Positions 6,261-7,212 of a stretch of DNA of 7,212 nucleotides are shown piece after piece. The translations under genes were made by a program, and so were the position numbers. Position 1 is the stretch's first letter, and each line of letters begins with the position of its first letter. Source of the stretch: an uncultured beta proteobacterium (GTDB lineage: Bacteria > Pseudomonadota > Gammaproteobacteria > Burkholderiales > Rhodocyclaceae); contig CAIYYE010000501.1 in assembly GCA_903930395.1 (NCBI GenBank), forward strand, positions 1-7,212, read 5' to 3'. The notes under the pieces are model-generated. The model ran no database searches. It saw nothing but the letters and a program-made list of their open reading frames with translations, and was not told the DNA's origin.

Positions 6261-7212
6261 TTACACAAAACGCGCGACGAAGGAATTGGTGTACAGGGCC
6301 GGCAAATCAATCCACACCCGATGGCCGCTACCGGGTGCGACCGTCACTGTTTCGCCATTCCGGTTTTCCATGCGCAACAGGGTGAAGACATGGTTGCCCG
6401 ACGGGTGCACACATTCCAGCTTGTCGCCGGTCGAAAAGCGGTTCTTGACCTCGATTTCCATGAGGCCGCGCGCCGTGTCGAAAGCCACGGCGTCACCGAC
6501 ATAGAGGCTGCGGTCCGATTCCGAGCTGCCGCGCAGGTAGTTCTGGTACTCGACATCGTGGTGACGCTGCAGGAAGCCGTCGGTGTAGCCGCGATTGGCC
6601 AGGCCTTCGAGTTCGCGCAGCAGGGCCGGGTCGAGCGGCTTGCCGGCGACGGCGTCATCGATGGCCTGGCGATAGGCCTGGCTGGTCCGCGCCACGTAGT
6701 AGGGGCTCTTCGTCCGCCCTTCGATCTTCAGCGAATCGATACCGATCTCGACCAGGCGATGGACGTGCTCGATGGCGCGCAGGTCCTTCGAGTTGAGGAT
6801 GTAGGTACCGTGCTCGTCTTCCTCGATGGGCATCAGTTCGCCCGGGCGCTGCTTTTCTTCGAGCAGGATTTCCTGATCCTGCTTGAGCAGTTTGGCCGGC
6901 TGGCCATCCGAGGTGCTGACCTTGTAATCCCAGCGGCAGGAGTTGGTGCAGGTGCCCTGGTTCGGGTCGCGGTGATTGAAGTAGCCGGAGAGCAGGCAGC
7001 GTCCCGAGTAGGCAATGCACAGAGCGCCGTGCACGAAAACTTCGAGTTCGATGTCGGGGCAGCGCTGACGGATTTCGGCGACTTCGTCGAGCGACAGTTC
7101 GCGCGACAAAATGATGCGCTGGACGCCCATTTTCTGCCAGAAGCGCACGGCCGCCCAGTTCACTGTATTGGCCTGGACCGAAAGGTGGATGACCTGTTCC
7201 GGCCAGGTTTCG
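6261..7212 (-). CDS. yegQ: U32 peptidase-family protein YegQ/TrhP, tRNA U34 hydroxylation (5' end cut off by window edge)
   Basis: The frame is open to the right edge on the minus strand, giving the last 316 residues; the N-terminus lies outside. An in-frame GTG at 7163 is internal, since conserved residues (VIHLSVQANTVNW) continue upstream of it. The U32 signature EVFVHGALCIAYSGRC is followed by NQGTCTNSCRW; these cysteines fit the iron-sulfur cluster ligands known from this family. SLKIEGRTKS and the C-terminal small beta domain (VGDAVAF to VWIDLP) match YegQ, about 450 residues in E. coli, and argue against the longer RlhA (YdcP) or the UbiU/UbiV branches. Family knowledge: YegQ (TrhP) takes part in prephenate-dependent 5-hydroxyuridine formation at the tRNA wobble position, and despite the family name is not shown to be a protease. 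It ends at TAA 6261-6263, 63 bases before the acyltransferase gene on the same strand; the link is probably positional. Confidence 0.92.
   Translation of the reverse strand, partial: ETWPEQVIHLSVQANTVNWAAVRFWQKMGVQRIILSRELSLDEVAEIRQRCPDIELEVFVHGALCIAYSGRCLLSGYFNHRDPNQGTCTNSCRWDYKVSTSDGQPAKLLKQDQEILLEEKQRPGELMPIEEDEHGTYILNSKDLRAIEHVHRLVEIGIDSLKIEGRTKSPYYVARTSQAYRQAIDDAVAGKPLDPALLRELEGLANRGYTDGFLQRHHDVEYQNYLRGSSESDRSLYVGDAVAFDTARGLMEIEVKNRFSTGDKLECVHPSGNHVFTLLRMENRNGETVTVAPGSGHRVWIDLPALYTNSFVARFV

Noticed and set aside
6261..7163. Treating the GTG at 7163 as the true start of the YegQ-type protein
   Set aside because: The frame stays open to the window edge and the residues upstream of the GTG are conserved YegQ-like sequence, so the gene is simply cut by the edge.
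1..7212. CRISPR arrays, tRNA or rRNA genes, insertion sequences, phage or toxin-antitoxin genes
   Set aside because: I saw no regularly spaced repeats, no cloverleaf-like or rRNA sequence, and no transposase, integrase or terminal inverted repeats. Almost all of the window is explained by five ordinary genes.

Overview
This 7.2 kb window is ordinary chromosomal DNA from a GC-rich bacterium. It is densely coding, has no sign of a mobile element, and all five genes share the same base and codon character. Protein styles (a YegQ-type U32 protein, acetoacetyl-CoA synthetase, a short-chain enoyl-CoA hydratase and a Pls/PosA-type peptide synthetase) suggest a betaproteobacterium, perhaps of the Rhodocyclales. 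That placement is inferred from remembered family resemblance and not from a search.

Layout, left to right. (1) Bases 1-2098, minus strand: the first 699 residues of a membrane-anchored, single-module nonribosomal peptide synthetase of the Pls/PosA (epsilon-polylysine synthetase-like) family. It has an adenylation domain, a carrier domain and the first two membrane segments, and is cut by the left edge. (2) 2178-2951, minus: a complete enoyl-CoA hydratase with both catalytic glutamates, lying 79 bases upstream of the synthetase in the same direction. (3) 2952-3112: a 161-base divergent intergenic region. (4) 3113-5071, plus: acetoacetyl-CoA synthetase, probably starting at TTG. (5) 5088-6197, minus: a multi-pass acyltransferase-3 membrane protein, convergent with the synthetase gene and only 16 bases from it. 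(6) 6261-7212, minus: the C-terminal 316 residues of a U32-family YegQ/TrhP tRNA-hydroxylation protein, cut by the right edge.

How they fit together. Acetoacetyl-CoA synthetase and enoyl-CoA hydratase are divergent neighbours and both belong to short-chain acyl-CoA metabolism (ketone body use, beta-oxidation, branched-chain amino acid breakdown, polyhydroxyalkanoate turnover). The Pls/PosA synthetase is the most unusual gene: its relatives make homo-poly(amino acid)s or related products at the membrane, and its product here is unknown. The acyltransferase and the YegQ gene share direction and a 63-base gap but have no obvious common role. No RNA genes, CRISPR arrays, insertion sequences or phage genes were seen. 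There is no stretch over 300 bases without a gene.
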